Shown: positions 16,205-23,697 of the stretch, piece after piece
Layout of the letters: each line of letters begins with the position of its first letter
Numbering within the stretch: position 1 is the stretch's first letter
Assembly (NCBI GenBank): GCA_934101145.1
Contig: CAKOPZ010000008.1
Location: forward strand, 1 to 49,585
DNA length: 49,585 nt
From: an uncultured Clostridia bacterium
GTDB lineage: Bacteria; Bacillota; Clostridia; TANB77; CAG-508
Reading direction: 5' to 3'
The notes under the pieces: generated by a model
What the model was told of the DNA's origin: nothing
The model's database searches: none
The model's input: the letters and a program-made list of their open reading frames with translations, nothing else
Made by a program: the position numbers and the translations under genes

Positions 16205-17440
16205 TCATTTTACATAAAGTGTAGCTCTGCAACCTCCGTTTTCATATCTGACAGTCGGCCCGGTGCCGCTTCGATCGTAAGCTCGAACCGAGGCTGTGCT
16301 ACAATCACCTCCACGTCTATCACGACACTCCTCATAGTAGACCTCTAATGTCCAATCAAATACATTTCCTGCCATATCATATATGTTATTTGCTGCATAG
16401 TTACTATTTGATCCTGTTGGAATTGTTTTAGATGTACCGTAATTTCCTTTTCCTGAATTTGTTGGAAAATTTGCTACCTCTGAATTTGTACTTGTTTGCA
16501 TCCATCTTAATGTTGCATCCCACTGACATCCCCATATCATTCCTGTATATACATTTTCATTTGCCTTTATTGTTTTACACATCTTATACATTGTATACCA
16601 TGTTTGATTATTTATATCAGAATTATTTTTTTGGACTACTGCCTTTGTGCTATTACTTAGATTTCCAGTCTCATATCTTCCTATATAAAACCCTCCATAT
16701 GTTTTTACACTTTTTATCATCTCTTTAAATTCATTTTGTAATTGTGTCTTAAATGTACTTGCTGTTGCTGTACTTGATAATCCTGCTTGTTGCAGATTAG
16801 TACTAACTGCATCATACTTTGTTCCACTTGTACTATCTGAACCTCTACTTGCACTTGTCACTACATCTGGCTCTCTAGGTCCACTATTTTTCGTTGGTGG
16901 ATATGGCCATTTTGTAGTTGTTGTTCCAAAATCCCACAATTGTCCTGCATTATTTGCTTCATCATATATATCTGATATATTACTTACTGGCACCCATACA
17001 AATTCATTTATTCCTGACGTTGCACTTCCGTCGTCGCCTTCTTTTATTACAAATCCACTTGCTACACTTTTTTCTCCTGTTACTGTTGATGCTGTATATC
17101 CTTTTGGCACTGGCACAGTGATATCATCCTCACTTTTAACCTTATTTACCTTGTTTAAATCCCAACCTGTATCAGGGTCAATATTTCCTGTTGATCCTCC
17201 ACCTTTTCCATCTAGATAATTTCCAACATAGCTTGCATAATCCTCAAGTATATTTGTTTCTTTTGCCTTTCCTTCTTTATGCGCGCTCTTTGCATCTTGT
17301 GCCCTTTTTATTATTCCATTATCTCCAAATACAGCAAAAATACTTACTGTTGCTAGTATTATCAATACTACTATCGTAACTACTAACGCTATTAGCGTTA
17401 TTCCTTTGTTCTCTTGTTTTTTCTTTTCCTTATGTTCCAT
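16205..17440 (-). CDS. Pilin-like surface protein with FGE-type C-terminal domain (variable gene A)
   Basis: A 411-aa predicted surface protein. The N-terminus has a basic leader then KGITLIALVVTIVVLIILAT, like a type IV prepilin signal but lacking the usual Glu at +5, followed by a GDNGII linker. The rest is a formylglycine-generating-enzyme/sulfatase-modifying fold: NEFVWVPV, GGFYIGRYETG, GCQWDATLRWM, NIYDMAGNVFDWTLE, RRGGD and CRATLYVK. This C-type-lectin-like scaffold is one of the known targets of diversity-generating retroelements. Upstream of the last ~50 codons it closely resembles gene C at 42163-43395. The final ~45 codons diverge sharply and are GC-rich. Own promoter with phased repeats. 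Binding function is inferred; catalytic FGE activity is unlikely. Confidence 0.8.
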   Translation of the reverse strand: MEHKEKKKQENKGITLIALVVTIVVLIILATVSIFAVFGDNGIIKRAQDAKSAHKEGKAKETNILEDYASYVGNYLDGKGGGSTGNIDPDTGWDLNKVNKVKSEDDITVPVPKGYTASTVTGEKSVASGFVIKEGDDGSATSGINEFVWVPVSNISDIYDEANNAGQLWDFGTTTTKWPYPPTKNSGPREPDVVTSASRGSDSTSGTKYDAVSTNLQQAGLSSTATASTFKTQLQNEFKEMIKSVKTYGGFYIGRYETGNLSNSTKAVVQKNNSDINNQTWYTMYKMCKTIKANENVYTGMIWGCQWDATLRWMQTSTNSEVANFPTNSGKGNYGTSKTIPTGSNSNYAANNIYDMAGNVFDWTLEVYYEECRDRRGGDCSTASVRAYDRSGTGPTVRYENGGCRATLYVK

Positions 17441-17470
17441 TTATTTTATCTCCTTTTCCTTTTTTTATTT

Positions 17471-17499
17471 ATTATACATTATTTTTTTTGTATGTACAA
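17471..17499 (-). promoter_or_regulatory. Promoter of variable gene A
   Basis: TTGTAC-N17-TATAAT on the minus strand, about 30 bases before the ATG at 17440. The same promoter is found at gene B with the same spacer length. Confidence 0.75.
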
Positions 17500-17513
17500 T
17501 GTTTTTACAAATT

Positions 17514-17543
17514 TGTAATATTTCTGTAATATACCTGTAACAT
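17514..17543 (-). promoter_or_regulatory. Three TGTAAYAT repeats at 11-bp spacing upstream of gene A
   Basis: Plus-strand TGTAAT/TGTAAC cores begin at 17514, 17525 and 17536, exactly 11 bases apart, so all lie on one face of the helix. They sit about 15 bases upstream of the -35. The same arrangement occurs upstream of genes B and C, sepF and rsmD. Confidence 0.6.
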
Positions 17544-17792
17544 TTAACTAATCATATCTTCTTTATTTATTTATCTAAACTATCTCTATATGTTTTTAAT
17601 GTTAATATTTTGCCTTATATATCACATTTTTCTACAATACTTTTTTCATATATTCTAGCCATTTATAATTATTTCTCTTCATTTATATTACATTACTACA
17701 AATTTATTTTATCTTGTTTTCTATTTATCACCTCTTTCACCTATAGCACACAAAATTTATTCCACTCACACGCAAAAAAGACAGTAAACAAA

Positions 17793-18019
17793 CTATTTTC
17801 CAACTGCATTAATCTCAAAAACTTTCCAGTCTTCTTGATTAATACTATTAGTTTGTTTTCTGTCTTTTTCTCTATCACAAATAGAGACTACATCGCCCCT
17901 ATTTGCTTCTTCATTTATTTTATATATTGGTTTCTTTACCTTACCTACTAATTCTTCTTCAATTTCTTTACTAAACTGTATTGTGTATATACATCCCCAA
18001 CGGTTTTACGTTCTCTCAT
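17793..18019 (-). pseudogene. Frameshifted copy 1 of the small island gene
   Basis: From ATG 18019, after AAGAAGGAG, the frame reads MRERKTVGDVYTQYSLVKKLKKN and stops. A two-base shift within the TATACAC dinucleotide stretch restores SKEIEEELVGKVKKPIYKIN, then EEANRGD, ICDREKDRKQTN and an end at 17793. Copy 2 (19701-19868) and copy 3 (43618-43758) are intact and share KTVGAV/ETVGAV, QFSK, NRGN and ICD. This copy is therefore a degraded or phase-off version of a real small gene. A stem whose left arm is in the 3' coding part (AAAGACAG) and whose right arm follows the stop, plus a T run, looks like its terminator. Confidence 0.65.
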
Positions 18020-18044
18020 CTCTTTTGTGTGCTCCTTCTTGTTT

Positions 18045-18117
18045 AGAGAGTGTATAATATGGTGTGTTAATTCATACCATATTATACACTCTCTTGTAAT
18101 TTATAAATTAACACACC
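18045..18117. repeat. Two overlapping perfect inverted repeats
   Basis: A 19-base stem, AGAGAGTGTATAATATGGT (18045-18063) with its complement at 18076-18094, encloses a 12-base loop. GGTGTGTTAATT (18061-18072), made of that loop and the stem end, is complementary to AATTAACACACC at 18106-18117. The two foldings exclude each other. The stem contains TATAAT. It replaces the promoter that precedes the other two copies of the small gene. Confidence 0.8.
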
Positions 18118-18191
18118 AGACTTGACAAGGTCGCTTTTCTATTAAAATTACTTTATTTGCCTGTTTATATTTTGTATGTTCTCTAAGCTTT

Positions 18192-19313
18192 CTACTGTAG
18201 TTGTAGAGAGACTGTAGACTTAAGAGAAACTAGCGGACAAAACGCACCTCCGGTGTTATAGGTGCCGCGCACACGGCCCCCGAGGTTGGAGTACACATAG
18301 AGCACATCGTTAAAGCTGCTAGCCGAAGGAGACGCCAGCCAGTAATACTGATTATCCCCTGGGTAATATATACTGTCTACTTTCGAATCTGTCTTTACTG
18401 AATAATCTGATGTCCAATAATAATATCCATTTTGGGCTGAACTGTTATTACTTGGGCCTACCTCATATCCATAATTATTACTATCTACTGTTGTTGGATA
18501 TTGATAAAACAATCTTGCTCTATCCGTACTTGCTGTTAATGTTCCTTTGTTTATTGCTTTATCCTTTAGCCCATATTTTGTATTATAACTATCAAACATC
18601 ATCTCTACACTTGGTGCCCCTACTACATAATTTACTTTATCTGCTAGGCTTGCTCCTGTTTTTGAGCTATTCCAGTTACTTGTATTTAATAGCCATGTTA
18701 CTGCTTTCATATTTTTTTGACTTGCTGTTGGTGATGTTACTCCATCCTTATATAGTGATGGATTTAATGCTTTGATTTTTATATTTTCTGCTGTTGATGC
18801 TGTTGTATCTGTCATTGGCAATTGATAACTATTGCTTGTACAATCTGCTTTCAAAAATACTGATACCTCATCTTTATTATACTTTTTATCAAAATCTACA
18901 TAATATAATCTATAATTATTTGATACTCTATATGTTGTTCCTCCTACAGCTACTGTTGTTCCTGTTGGCTTATAATTTGTTACTACTCTTCCTAAATATG
19001 TTGCTACATTATCTTTTGTTATTGTTACTGTCTTTCCATCTACTGTTGCTGTTATTCCTTCTTCTTTACTTTCTTCTTTTTTTCCTAAATAATTTCCAAT
19101 ATAATCTGCATAATGGTCTAAACTATTCGACTCTGTCCTTTTCCCTTCTCCATATAAATCTTTTGCTTCTTGTGATTTTTTTATTATTCCATTATCTCCA
19201 AATACAGCAAAAATACTTACTGTTGCAAGTATTATTAATACTACAATAGTTACAACTAACGCTATTAGCGTTATTCCTTTGTTCTCTTGTCTTTTCTTTT
19301 CCTTATGTTCCAT
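18192..19313 (-). CDS. Pilin-like surface protein with variable lectin-like C-terminus (variable gene B)
   Basis: A 373-aa protein with nearly the same prepilin-like N-terminus as gene A (MEHKEKKRQENKGITLIAL...GDNGIIKKSQEAKD) but a different body. It has a beta-rich middle and a C-terminal module with YYWLASPSASS, VLYVYSNLGGRVRG and a GGAFCPLVSLKS tail. This resembles the DUF6273-type C-type-lectin-like ends found in many clostridial surface proteins. The last ~45 codons (18200-18350) are markedly GC-rich and full of NNC and GGC codons, against an AT-rich body, as expected of a retroelement-diversified patch. The canonical tail, as I remember it, reads RPVVSLKS, and here it is CPLVSLKS. Function as an adhesin is inferred. 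Confidence 0.75.
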   Translation of the reverse strand: MEHKEKKRQENKGITLIALVVTIVVLIILATVSIFAVFGDNGIIKKSQEAKDLYGEGKRTESNSLDHYADYIGNYLGKKEESKEEGITATVDGKTVTITKDNVATYLGRVVTNYKPTGTTVAVGGTTYRVSNNYRLYYVDFDKKYNKDEVSVFLKADCTSNSYQLPMTDTTASTAENIKIKALNPSLYKDGVTSPTASQKNMKAVTWLLNTSNWNSSKTGASLADKVNYVVGAPSVEMMFDSYNTKYGLKDKAINKGTLTASTDRARLFYQYPTTVDSNNYGYEVGPSNNSSAQNGYYYWTSDYSVKTDSKVDSIYYPGDNQYYWLASPSASSFNDVLYVYSNLGGRVRGTYNTGGAFCPLVSLKSTVSLQLQ

Positions 19314-19342
19314 ATTTTATCTCCTTTTCCATTTTTTTATTT

Positions 19343-19371
19343 ATTATACATTATATTTTATGTATGTACAA
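19343..19371 (-). promoter_or_regulatory. Promoter of variable gene B
   Basis: TTGTAC-N17-TATAAT on the minus strand, about 30 bases before the ATG at 19313. Confidence 0.75.
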
Positions 19372-19385
19372 TGTTTTTACAAATT

Positions 19386-19404
19386 TGTAATATTTCTGTA
19401 ACAT
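19386..19404 (-). promoter_or_regulatory. Two TGTAAYAT repeats at 11-bp spacing upstream of gene B
   Basis: Cores begin at 19386 and 19397, 11 bases apart, and the block occupies the same place relative to the -35 as at gene A. One unit fewer than gene A. Confidence 0.55.
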
Positions 19405-19700
19405 TTAACTAATCATATCTTCTTTTTATTGCCTTATCTTATTATTTCTACACGGCTTTAATATTAATATTTTGCCTTATATATCACATTTTTCTACAAT
19501 ACTTTTTTCATATATTCTAGCCATTTATAATTATTTCTATTCATTTATATTACATTATTACAAACTTATTTTATCTTGTTTTCTTTCCACCACCTCTTTC
19601 ACCTATAGCACACAAACTTTATTCCACTCACACGCAAAAAAGACAGTAAACAAACTATTTCGCAACTGAATTAATCTCAAAAACTTTCACGTTTTCTTGT

Positions 19701-19868
19701 TTAATACAATCTGTTTGTTTTCTTATCACAAATAAAGGCTGTATTGCCCCTATTTGCTTCTATATTTATTTTATATATTGGTTTCTTTACCTTACCTACT
19801 AATTCTTCTTCAATCTCTTTACTAAACTGTATTGTGTGTACAGCCCCAACGGTTTTACGTTCTCTCAT
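19701..19868 (-). CDS. Small island gene, copy 2 (55 aa)
   Basis: A 55-aa frame with an AAGAAGGAG ribosome binding site 10 bases before ATG. It reads MRERKTVGAVHTIQFSKEIE, then EELVGKVKKPIYKINIEANR and GNTAFICDKKTNRLY. I do not recognise the family. Support for coding comes from the two related copies, upstream of genes A and C, which keep the same motifs despite indels. Its promoter, TTGCAA-N18-TATACT (19909-19938), is shared with copy 3. The protein is charged and soluble. The 3' end is shortened relative to copy 1 by a deletion that removes the GACAG terminator arm. It may be a leader peptide or a small regulator of the adjacent surface gene. Confidence 0.55.
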   Translation of the reverse strand: MRERKTVGAVHTIQFSKEIEEELVGKVKKPIYKINIEANRGNTAFICDKKTNRLY

Positions 19869-19908
19869 CTCTTTTGTGTGCTCCTTCTTGTTTATTTTTT
19901 ACTTCCTT

Positions 19909-19938
19909 AGTATATCATTTATATTGCAATAATTGCAA
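19909..19938 (-). promoter_or_regulatory. Promoter of small gene copy 2
   Basis: TTGCAA-N18-TATACT on the minus strand, about 40 bases before the ATG at 19868. The same box order and spacing stand before copy 3 (43797-43826). Confidence 0.5.
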
Positions 19939-20050
19939 TATCTTTTTCGTTTTTTATTTTAACCCTATATTGTCAAAAGTATATATGCAAATGCATGCAT
20001 TTTTATTCTAATTTTCTATTATATACAACTAATTTTTATATTCTGTTCGC

Positions 20051-20079
20051 TTGTTTTTTACTACAATTTGTAGTATATT
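20051..20079 (+). promoter_or_regulatory. Promoter of the putative toxin mRNA
   Basis: TTGTTT-N17-TATATT on the plus strand. The predicted start near 20086 gives a ~60-base untranslated leader. Confidence 0.4.
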
Positions 20080-20146
20080 ATTAATTATAGGAAATGAGAT
20101 AAGCAAGTGTGTTGCCACTTTACTATATGAAAGTGAGGTGGTGTTT

Positions 20147-20248
20147 ATGGAATTTATATTATTTTTAATATATTCATTAGGATTTTCCCTAACTATAAAC
20201 TTAGCCTTATTAACGATTATATACATAATTTATACAAATAAGGATTAA
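20147..20248 (+). CDS. Small hydrophobic peptide, candidate type I toxin (33 aa)
   Basis: A 33-aa peptide starting MEFILFLIYSLGFSLTINLA, essentially one membrane helix with a short charged end TNKD. A GTGAGGTGG ribosome binding site precedes the ATG. Size and shape match the Fst/TxpA-like membrane toxins of type I toxin-antitoxin systems. A strong opposing promoter drives a short convergent RNA ending inside the 3' end of this gene. The whole unit is bounded by 15-base inverted repeats (20083-20097 and 20322-20336), so both RNAs start with nearly the same leader. Toxicity is inferred from architecture. It could instead be an unrelated small membrane protein. Confidence 0.55.
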   Translation: MEFILFLIYSLGFSLTINLALLTIIYIIYTNKD

Positions 20249-20330
20249 AAAAACAACACATCTTTGCTTTGCCCAGCAGATGTGTTGTTACTCTAATATG
20301 TGGCAACCACTATTGTGGTTTTCATTTCCT
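20247..20330 (-). ncRNA. Candidate antitoxin antisense RNA
   Basis: A short minus-strand RNA of about 85 bases is expected from the strong promoter TTGACA-N16-TATAAT (20337-20364) to the hairpin AACAACACATCT/AGATGTGTTGTT (20252-20289) and a T7 run on this strand. Its 3' end is complementary to the end of the toxin message. It also has ACCAC, which can pair with the GTGGT next to the toxin start codon. Confidence 0.5.
20252..20289 (-). terminator. Terminator of the antisense RNA
   Basis: Twelve-base perfect arms AACAACACATCT and AGATGTGTTGTT with a 14-base loop, followed by seven T on the minus strand. The plus strand has no T run, but the hairpin would still cap the toxin message. Confidence 0.8.
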
Positions 20331-20336
20331 ATAATT

Positions 20337-20364
20337 ATTATATCATTAAATTTGAATTTGTCAA
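20337..20364 (-). promoter_or_regulatory. Strong promoter of the antisense RNA
   Basis: TTGACA-N16-TATAAT on the minus strand, consensus at both boxes. It lies just before mutS2 and points away from it. Confidence 0.75.
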
Positions 20365-20391
20365 TTTTTCAGAAAGGATTTTTAATATAAA

Positions 20392-22656
20392 ATGGACACA
20401 AGATATCTAAACTTATTAGAATATGATAAATTTATACAAATATTAATTAAATATTGCAAAACATATTTAGGAAAAGCACAAGTAGAAAGGCTTACTCCTA
20501 AATTTAATAAACTAGATGTAATTAATCTTCTTTCAGAAACAGATGAAGCTGTTAGTTTAATCTGTAGAAAATCTAGTCTGCCTCTTGGTGATATTCCTAG
20601 TATAGAAATTCCTATAAAGCAACTCGAAAGCAATTCTACTTTATCTGCAAAATCACTACTAGAAGTTGCTTCTATTTTAAAAATATCAAGAGAACTTAGA
20701 GAATACTTTTATTCTGATGATGAATTTGATACAAATTCATTTCCAATTATGTCAGATCATTTTTCTAAGCTATATGCTAATAAAGGAATTGAAGATAAAA
20801 TATTTTCTATCATTTTAGATGAAAACACAATTGCAGATAATGCTTCAAACAAACTCGCTTCTTTAAGAAGAACATCAAGAAAATTAGAGCAAGACATAAG
20901 AGATAAATTAAATTCATTTATTCATTCTGCGACCTATTCTAAATACATGATGGATCCTATTATAACTATTAGAAATGGCAGATTCGTGCTTCCAGTAAAG
21001 GAAGAATATAAATCACAAGTAAAAGGATTTATACACGATATTTCAAGTAGTGGTTCTACTGTATTTATAGAGCCAATGAATATTTTTGAAATGAATAATG
21101 AAATTGCAAATATCAAAGTAGATGAAAACATTGAAATTGAAAGAATTCTTCAAAATTTATCTATTATTCTATATGAATATAGTCAAAATTTAAAAGAAAA
21201 TCTTGAGGTCATTTCCTACCTTGACACGGTTTTTGCAAAAGCCTCATATTCAATTGAAATACAAGGCACTTATCCAATAATTTCAGATGACAAATTAATT
21301 AATTTGCAAAAGTCTCGTCATCCGCTTATTGATAAAAATACTGTTGTGCCTATTGATATTTCACTTGGAAAAGATTATTCTACACTTGTTATTACAGGTC
21401 CAAACACTGGTGGTAAAACTGTAACATTAAAAACTGTTGGATTAATACTACTTATGGCATATTGCGGTGTTCTTATTCCTTGCAAAGAAAACAGTACAAT
21501 ACATGTTTTTGATAATATTTTTGCAGATATTGGAGATGAACAGAGTATTCAAGAATCTTTAAGTACTTTTTCTTCACATATTTCAAACATTGTAAAAATA
21601 ACTCAAAATATTACAGATAATAGTTTAATACTACTTGATGAACTTGGTTCTGGAACAGATCCTATCGAAGGCGCAAATCTTGCAATAAGCATACTTCAAT
21701 ATTTTCATGATATTGGCTCTTTAGTAATATGCACTACACATTATCAAGAACTTAAAAATTTCTGTCTTTTAACAGATGGTTTTGAAAATGCAAGTTGCGA
21801 GTTTGATGTAGAAAACATGAGACCTACATACAAACTTCTTGTTGGAATACCTGGAAAGAGTAACGCTTTTGCAATTAGCAAGCGTCTTGGCCTAAAACAA
21901 GAAATTTTAGATAAAGCTTCTTCTTTGATGAAATCTGATGATATTAGCATAGAAGAACTTATGAAGAGCATTTATGATAATAAGATTGAAATTGAAAAGG
22001 AAAAAGAAAATATTCAAAAAAATGCAAATCAAATTGAATTGCTTCGTAAATCTTTAGAAAAAGAAAATACTGATGTAAAAAGACATGAACAAGAATTAAT
22101 AGAAAATGCCAAAAGAGAAGCTCGCGCCCTTATTCTTTCTGCTAAAGATGAAGTAAATGATATTCTTCATCAAATGAACGAACTTCAAAATAATATGAAT
22201 AGTGACTCTATAAAAAATGCAAATCAACTTCGTAATAAGTTAAATGATAAGCTTCAAAATGTAAACAGTTCAAATGATAATGGACTAAACCTAGAAATAT
22301 TAAAAACACTAAATTCTAGAGATATGATGAAAAAGAATACTTTAAATAAAAAGACCTCATCAAATTCATCTGTAAGTTTTAACAAAAATGGAAATTACAA
22401 AGGTCAAAATATTTCTTCTGAAATAAATGTTATTGGATTAAATGTTGATGAAGCAACTTTTTTAATTGATAAATATCTTGATGATTGCGTTATTGCAAAG
22501 CTTTCTCCTATAAGAATTGTACATGGAAAAGGAACTGGAAAACTTAGACAAGGCATACATAAATATTTAAAAACAAATCCTCATGTAAAGTCTTTTAGAC
22601 TTGGTACATTTGGAGAAGGCGAAATGGGTGTTACTGTTGTAGAATTAAAAAAATAA
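20392..22656 (+). CDS. mutS2: Endonuclease MutS2
   Basis: MutS2 (754 aa) is a MutS-family ATPase with a C-terminal Smr nuclease domain. It suppresses homologous recombination and, in Bacillus, rescues collided ribosomes. The order is an N-terminal clamp and core, the ATPase with TGPNTGGKTVTLKT and the Walker B segment SLILLDELGSGTDP, a coiled-coil linker rich in Glu/Lys/Asn, and the Smr domain with RIVHGKGTGKLRQGIHKYL. The ribosome binding site GAAAGGA is 12 bases before the ATG. It is monocistronic with a terminator just downstream. Confidence 0.96.
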   Translation: MDTRYLNLLEYDKFIQILIKYCKTYLGKAQVERLTPKFNKLDVINLLSETDEAVSLICRKSSLPLGDIPSIEIPIKQLESNSTLSAKSLLEVASILKISRELREYFYSDDEFDTNSFPIMSDHFSKLYANKGIEDKIFSIILDENTIADNASNKLASLRRTSRKLEQDIRDKLNSFIHSATYSKYMMDPIITIRNGRFVLPVKEEYKSQVKGFIHDISSSGSTVFIEPMNIFEMNNEIANIKVDENIEIERILQNLSIILYEYSQNLKENLEVISYLDTVFAKASYSIEIQGTYPIISDDKLINLQKSRHPLIDKNTVVPIDISLGKDYSTLVITGPNTGGKTVTLKTVGLILLMAYCGVLIPCKENSTIHVFDNIFADIGDEQSIQESLSTFSSHISNIVKITQNITDNSLILLDELGSGTDPIEGANLAISILQYFHDIGSLVICTTHYQELKNFCLLTDGFENASCEFDVENMRPTYKLLVGIPGKSNAFAISKRLGLKQEILDKASSLMKSDDISIEELMKSIYDNKIEIEKEKENIQKNANQIELLRKSLEKENTDVKRHEQELIENAKREARALILSAKDEVNDILHQMNELQNNMNSDSIKNANQLRNKLNDKLQNVNSSNDNGLNLEILKTLNSRDMMKKNTLNKKTSSNSSVSFNKNGNYKGQNISSEINVIGLNVDEATFLIDKYLDDCVIAKLSPIRIVHGKGTGKLRQGIHKYLKTNPHVKSFRLGTFGEGEMGVTVVELKK

Positions 22657-22689
22657 TATAGTAGATTTTATCTGCTATATTATTTTTTT
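22655..22689 (+). terminator. Terminator of mutS2
   Basis: Hairpin AATATAGTAGAT/ATCTGCTATATT followed by seven T on the plus strand, overlapping the stop codon. Confidence 0.8.
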
Positions 22690-22710
22690 GCTGAATAATT
22701 ACTTATAAAG

Positions 22711-22843
22711 GCATGAGCTATATAATATTTCAAGGAAACGCGCAGCGACCAAACGAACGTTAGTGAGTGCGATTCGAGCAGCCGTCAATCTTTTGGATTG
22801 GCTGCGAACGGCAAGTTTCTAAGAAATATTATATAGCTCATGC
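22711..22843. repeat. Dispersed long palindromic element, copy 2
   Basis: A 133-base GC-rich element in inverse orientation to 5116-5253, with 21-base perfect outer arms (22711-22731 and 22823-22843). The inner part of each arm, ATATAATATTTC, is shared with copy 1. The outer part, GCATGAGCT, is specific to this locus. The core keeps CGCAGCGACCAAACGA and GCGATTCGAGCAGCCGTC but differs in one loop. It again lies between convergent genes (mutS2 and the cyclophilin). Confidence 0.85.
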
Positions 22844-22863
22844 TAATATAAATCTAAATTTTT

Positions 22864-23679
22864 TTAATGATTTGCAAACATTCCATAGTTTTGCATCATC
22901 CATGAAGTTATATTAAATGGATCAATTGTTTTTGGAATTCCATAATCTACTCCATATGTTTCAACTGATAAACTTGTTATAACTGGTTGTTTTTTTGGTG
23001 TATCAGATTGAATTTTGTTTCCATCAGAATCCTTTGGAGCTGTTTCTCCATCTTTTAATTCACTTTCTCTGTAGTAAACTTCTACATTTGCAATTTTTTC
23101 TACAACATCCATTCCTTCTGTAACCCTGCCAAATGCTGCATAAATTCCATCAAGTTGTGTATTATCTTCTGTCATAATAAAGAATTGTGCTGCAGCTGAA
23201 TTGTATCCTTGTGTTGTAAGACTGCTACTATAGCTACTGTAGTCACTTCTTGCCATAGATATAACACCTTTTTCATGTTTTAAATTATTATTGCTATATC
23301 CATTTGCAATAAATTCACCTTCAATATTATATTCTTTGTCTGTTTCAACATTGTCCATAATATCACTTAGTTTTGGAGATGCAGTTAAATCAGCTTCTGC
23401 TCCACCTTGAATTACAAAGTTTGGTATTGTTCTGTGGAATGTTTTTCCATTATAGTACCCTCTATTTGCAAGACGTATAAAGTTTGCAACTGTATTTGGA
23501 GCTTTGTCTGGGTATAATTCCATTTTTATTGTTCCATATCCTTCTACTTCCATTGTTGCAACTGGGTTTGGAATATTTAATGTGGCTTTTTTATATATTC
23601 CATATACAGCAAATCCTATTCCTGCAACTACTGCAATAATTGCTAAAATTAATCCTATTCTTGTTAATATTTTTTTCAT
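22864..23679 (-). CDS. Membrane-anchored cyclophilin-type peptidyl-prolyl isomerase
   Basis: A 271-aa protein with one N-terminal membrane anchor (LILAIIAVVAGIGFAVYGIY, residues ~11-30) and an extracytoplasmic cyclophilin domain that catalyses prolyl cis-trans isomerisation. Motifs are MELYPDKAPNTVANFIRLA, GKTFHRTIPNFVIQGG, AQFFIMTED and AFGRVTEGMDVV. Insertions occur between the strands compared with minimal cyclophilins. It follows disA on the same strand with about 18 bases between them and is the last gene of that run. Confidence 0.92.
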   Translation of the reverse strand: MKKILTRIGLILAIIAVVAGIGFAVYGIYKKATLNIPNPVATMEVEGYGTIKMELYPDKAPNTVANFIRLANRGYYNGKTFHRTIPNFVIQGGAEADLTASPKLSDIMDNVETDKEYNIEGEFIANGYSNNNLKHEKGVISMARSDYSSYSSSLTTQGYNSAAAQFFIMTEDNTQLDGIYAAFGRVTEGMDVVEKIANVEVYYRESELKDGETAPKDSDGNKIQSDTPKKQPVITSLSVETYGVDYGIPKTIDPFNITSWMMQNYGMFANH

Positions 23680-23697
23680 GTTTCATTTTCCTTTCCA

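Larger units (their letters stand above)
17441..17792 (-). other. Gene A upstream spacer, duplicated with the gene B spacer
   Basis: This gene-free stretch holds the gene A promoter (17471-17499), phased TGTAAT repeats (17514-17543) and a spacer. Most of the spacer is near-identical to 19320-19690 upstream of gene B. The two blocks look like one duplicated cassette of small gene, spacer and pilin-type gene. I see no other gene in it. Confidence 0.75.
19314..19700 (-). other. Gene B upstream spacer
   Basis: A gene-free stretch with the gene B promoter (19343-19371), two phased repeats (19386-19404) and a spacer almost identical to that of gene A. I see no further gene. Confidence 0.75.

Noticed and set aside
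18794..19249. A Leu/Tyr-rich plus-strand frame opposite gene B
   Set aside because: Composition is that of the complement of a Thr/Asn/Lys-rich gene; no start signal.
20029..20226. A minus-strand frame opposite the small hydrophobic peptide
   Set aside because: It covers the toxin promoter and lacks a ribosome binding site; the plus-strand peptide has a promoter and a ribosome binding site.
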